Positions 61,498 through 64,000 of a DNA stretch of 64,000 nucleotides are shown here, one piece after another; within the stretch, counting starts at the first letter, position 1; each line of letters starts with the position of its first letter. The DNA comes from JBBATK01 sp039810585 (GTDB lineage: Bacteria > Bacteroidota > Ignavibacteria > Kapaibacteriales > NICIL-2), in contig JBDHXF010000004.1 of the NCBI GenBank assembly GCA_039810585.1, forward strand, positions 1-64,000, written 5' to 3'. Below the pieces are notes generated by a model. That model had not been told where the DNA came from. It saw only the letters and a program-made list of their open reading frames with translations, and did no database searches. A program made the translations under genes and the position numbers.

Positions 61498-62526
61498 TCA
61501 ACGCAGTATGGTCATTGAGTTACTCAAGGTACCCTGACCGCACACCATGCGATAGGTGTAGCTTCCGTTGGCCAATGCGGCGAGCGGGAACTCCACAAAA
61601 TTTTGTCCGGCCGGGTAATTCTTATCGCAGATCACCGCCACTTGTTCGCCGCGATCGTCGACCAAGGTCATCCGCACATGATCGGCCTGCTGCAGGGAGA
61701 AGCTGATGGTGGTGCTGGCACCGGTGACAGGATTTGGGACGTTTTGGGACAAGCTAAAGCTCATCGACGGGTTTGTTTTGTTTTCAGGCGCTGACATCAT
61801 AAGTCCCGGATTTCCAAGGGTATCAAGCAGCGACCCGCCATCCCACAACAGAAATCGAGCGGCGGCTTCGTGATGAAAACGCGCATTGGTGTCGGCCATA
61901 AAGCGCGGAATCGCCATTGCCATCCACTCAGGCGCGAAGCGACCGAGTCGCACATTATTTTCCTTGGCGTAGTCTTGTGCCTGTTGCGTCGCCGACGCAA
62001 CCCACAGCTCGATTTTAGGTTGAGCTTTTTGGCGTAAAGAGTGTAGTGAGGGCTGATATTTCTGCGCCAGAGTTTTGACTTGTGTCATAAGCTCACGTTG
62101 CTTCTCGCTGATAGCCTGCATTTGATCCCGCGAGGACTGAACTTCAGGATCATCGCGTTGCAAATCACCATCGCGAACGGCCATCATTTGCTTGCGCATG
62201 GTGGGCATAAGTTGTAGTCGTTGATGACGAAGATCGGCAGCCTGACTACGAAGGCTATTGAGTGTTGATAAGTCACCGGCTGACATCGAAGCATCAAATT
62301 CGCTCTTCCACTCGCGCAAGGTCGGCACCACTTCTTTCTGAGCCCAGACATGGAGTTGGTCCCGCAATCCTTTGAATTTCAACGCACTTGGTCCGCCCGC
62401 AAACATCCGTGACGGCGCATGCCAATGCTGCGAAGAATCTGCCGGCTGTGCTTGTAGTCCGCACCAAGCGACAACAAAAACGCCAGTGGCGAGGATAAAT
62501 AATCGTGTCGTAAATCGAGTGTTCAT
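61498..62526 (-). CDS. Secreted helical protein with T9SS type A sorting domain
   Basis: 342 residues from the ATG at 62526 (AGGAG at 5-nt spacing). The signal peptide is MNTRFTTRLFILATGVFVVAWCGLQAQ. Residues ~45-200 are strongly helical, charged and coiled-coil-like (LREWKSEFDASMSAGDLSTL, QMQAISEKQRELMTQVKTLA), reminiscent of periplasmic Spy/CpxP-like helical proteins but without their LTxxQ motif. The last ~85 residues from SQNVPNPVTGASTTISFSL to GSYTYRMVCGQGTLSNSMTILR form a T9SS sorting domain. Function unknown; expected at the cell surface or outside. Confidence 0.85.
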   Translation of the reverse strand: MNTRFTTRLFILATGVFVVAWCGLQAQPADSSQHWHAPSRMFAGGPSALKFKGLRDQLHVWAQKEVVPTLREWKSEFDASMSAGDLSTLNSLRSQAADLRHQRLQLMPTMRKQMMAVRDGDLQRDDPEVQSSRDQMQAISEKQRELMTQVKTLAQKYQPSLHSLRQKAQPKIELWVASATQQAQDYAKENNVRLGRFAPEWMAMAIPRFMADTNARFHHEAAARFLLWDGGSLLDTLGNPGLMMSAPENKTNPSMSFSLSQNVPNPVTGASTTISFSLQQADHVRMTLVDDRGEQVAVICDKNYPAGQNFVEFPLAALANGSYTYRMVCGQGTLSNSMTILR

Positions 62527-62849
62527 AACTGCTCCTGAGATGTAAGGAAGTATCAATGTGGTTATAACTTGACATGCTTCAACTCGATTCTCCTCACAGA
62601 ACAGCAACACAGGGGATGGAGGCATGGAGTCGGTCATGAGTGAGACATCCGAAGACCTCTGCATGTTTAACGTCCCACAGAATTGTTCACAGCTTTAACA
62701 CTTTGTCGCACAAGAGGACTTTTCTTCATCCTTCGCGCACTTCGTGCGCAGGAGCGTCCTGCGGGAGGATGATGGGACCTCAAAATATCGTAGCTCATAG
62801 CGCCGCGAAGCGGGCACGTATTCAACAACTCCCGAACGACAACCCGGAA
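62527..62849. other. Intergenic region with hairpins between murI and the T9SS gene
   Basis: 323 bp without a gene. Downstream of the murI stop the minus strand reads TTGAATACGTG then a CGC-rich hairpin (about 62795-62825), a degenerate relative of the TTTCAATACG palindromes. Next is a larger imperfect hairpin (about 62727-62772) containing GCGCAC-TTC-GTGCGC. The T9SS gene promoter must lie at 62530-62650, but no boxes are clear. Confidence 0.45.
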
Positions 62850-63665
62850 TCACAGCGACTCAATATGAACCAATCGTGGAGTCGCAACATCGAAGCCCAG
62901 AAATTGCTTGGCTACTTGCCGGAAGGTGGAGGGGATGTCGGTGACGTAAAAATCGATATTGGTGCTTGGCTCATCACTCGCCTCTTGCAGGTCGCCGGTG
63001 GCGCGAAGCAGACGGTGGGCTTCGAGTGCAGCATGCTGACCGGGATCGATCAGAGTGGCTTCAGGGATAGCCTCGTGTATGACATCAGCCAGGAGCGGGT
63101 AGTGGGTGCAGCCGAGCACGACGGTGTCGGCGCCGGCTTCGCGCAAGGAGCGCATATATTCTTTGGCGATGGCGCGACTGGCAGGGTGAGCCACCCAGCC
63201 CTCCTCTGCTAAGGGAACGAAGAGCGGACAGGCTTGGCCGAGCACGGTGGTCTCCGTGCCGGCAGTGGCGTGGATGGCATTGTCGTACGCGTGTGAATCA
63301 ACCGTCGCACGAGTGCCAATAATACCCACAATATGGTTTTTTGTCGAGGCACATACAGCCTGCGCACTTGGCTCGATCATGCCAATGACCGGTACCGGAG
63401 AGTGGTGTTGGATAACCGACAAAGCGACGGACGATGCGGTGTTGCAGGCAACAATAATGAGCTTCACTCCCTGACGCACCAGAAATTCCGTGCACTGTTT
63501 GGAGTAGGTCTGCACGGTTTCCGCCGATTTATTTCCGTAGGGGACCCGCGCAGTGTCGCCTAAGTACACGTAATGCTCAGACGGCATCACGTGCACCAGA
63601 TGCTTGAGCACGCTGAGACCTCCTACGCCGGAGTCGAATACACCAATGGGACGAGTTGTAGACAT
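62850..63665 (-). CDS. murI: Glutamate racemase
   Basis: 271 residues from the ATG at 63665. It supplies D-glutamate for peptidoglycan through a cofactor-independent two-base mechanism. Both catalytic Cys motifs are intact: IVACNTASSVA near 75 and VLGCTHYPLL near 187. The N-terminal IGVFDSGVGGLSVLKHL (substrate-binding Asp-Ser) and YLGDTARVPYGNKSAETV are also present. It lies 33 bp downstream of the truncated gene at the window edge and may be cotranscribed with it. Confidence 0.96.
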   Translation of the reverse strand: MSTTRPIGVFDSGVGGLSVLKHLVHVMPSEHYVYLGDTARVPYGNKSAETVQTYSKQCTEFLVRQGVKLIIVACNTASSVALSVIQHHSPVPVIGMIEPSAQAVCASTKNHIVGIIGTRATVDSHAYDNAIHATAGTETTVLGQACPLFVPLAEEGWVAHPASRAIAKEYMRSLREAGADTVVLGCTHYPLLADVIHEAIPEATLIDPGQHAALEAHRLLRATGDLQEASDEPSTNIDFYVTDIPSTFRQVAKQFLGFDVATPRLVHIESL

Positions 63666-63698
63666 ATTTCGAGTCTGGTAATGATGCACGCTCCGGTT

Positions 63699-64000
63699 TT
63701 AGCTTTTTGTTTTGTGATCCTTGATCAACGTCGATTCCTTCACCAACGGTTCCTCATCGCGAACAATGGTGTAGCGAGGCGGAGCGGACACCACGAGGGG
63801 CACGTTTTCGACGCTGACGTTGCTCGTGTCGAGTCCGTAGTATTCTTGGTTTGACACCGCAAGACGATTGATGAGGAAGTAAGCGTCGAGCACCAGTTTT
63901 TCTCCCGGTGGCAGTTCGTTGTCGTTCGAGAGAAATCGTCGGAAGATCACAAAGCGGAAATCCCCCGTTTGGTTCAGTCGGCCCAGCGAGGTGTAGCGAC
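63699..64000 (-). CDS. C-terminal part of an unidentified protein (5' end outside window)
   Basis: The minus-strand frame is open to the window edge, giving at least 99 residues. They start ...RYTSLGRLNQTGDFRFVIFRR and continue FLSNDNELPPGEKLVLDAYFLINRL, then a region naming YGLDTSNVSVENVPLVV and a Lys-rich end. A GTG at 63950 could be read as a start but the frame clearly continues beyond it. The composition suggests a globular beta-rich domain. I do not recognise the family. Confidence 0.6.
   Translation of the reverse strand, partial: RYTSLGRLNQTGDFRFVIFRRFLSNDNELPPGEKLVLDAYFLINRLAVSNQEYYGLDTSNVSVENVPLVVSAPPRYTIVRDEEPLVKESTLIKDHKTKS

Overview
The window looks like chromosomal DNA of a Gram-negative member of the Bacteroidota/Chlorobi superphylum. 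It encodes LPS synthesis (lpxB, an ADP-heptose pathway kinase) and a TonB-dependent receptor. At least three secreted proteins end in type IX secretion (T9SS) type A sorting domains. Base composition is moderate and clear AGGAG-type ribosome binding sites precede many genes, which fits the Chlorobi/Ignavibacteria/Kapabacteria branch better than classical Bacteroidia. That placement is inference; no rRNA gene is present. I see no phage, insertion sequence, plasmid backbone or CRISPR array.

Layout. 0-6 kb: a tRNA-Lys on the minus strand, then plus-strand lpxB with a DUF374 acyltransferase, a small lipoprotein and aconitase. 6-59 kb: almost everything runs on the minus strand. In ascending coordinates this block holds a GT10 fucosyltransferase, a BNR-repeat T9SS cargo protein, dnaK, a small heat-shock protein, the operon SDR > PlpD-type patatin > sixA, acylphosphatase and a VWA-OmpA protein. 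Next come a three-gene envelope operon (a GldM-like single-pass protein and two outer-membrane proteins), a Cys-rich secreted peptide and class II nrdJ. A region at 29-42 kb looks phosphate-related: an ornithine-lipid type LPLAT-GNAT fusion, a huge internally duplicated T9SS protein with its TonB receptor, ppx and ppk. Then follow an S9 peptidase, a TPR/DUF3857/transglutaminase protein, the gerW-DUF2953 pair, pfkA, a Trp/Tyr-rich exported protein, an SDR, a degenerate PEP-synthase paralogue, a second hsp20, a small conserved hypothetical and a Crp/Fnr-fused response regulator with its PAS histidine kinase. 59-64 kb: divergent plus-strand thyA and hldA, then minus-strand genes for a T9SS cargo protein, murI and a protein cut off by the window edge.

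Strongest unexplained signals. (1) Two genes of the phosphate-like region, the LPLAT-GNAT fusion and the TonB receptor, carry the same architecture: three 11-bp-phased repeats of a (T/A)ATGTTA-like unit 43-45 bp upstream of the start codon. This resembles a Pho box and suggests a regulon. (2) A PEP-synthase homologue has lost essentially every catalytic residue yet remains intact, and it sits beside hsp20 and an Fnr/Crp-type two-component system. An ATGAT-N4-ATCAA site lies in front of that hsp20. (3) A 602-bp block is perfectly identical between the two halves of one T9SS gene. (4) A family of related palindromes (TTTCAATACG... arms) sits just downstream of several unrelated genes. (5) A three-gene operon encodes a large single-pass periplasmic protein and two exported outer-membrane proteins that I cannot assign.
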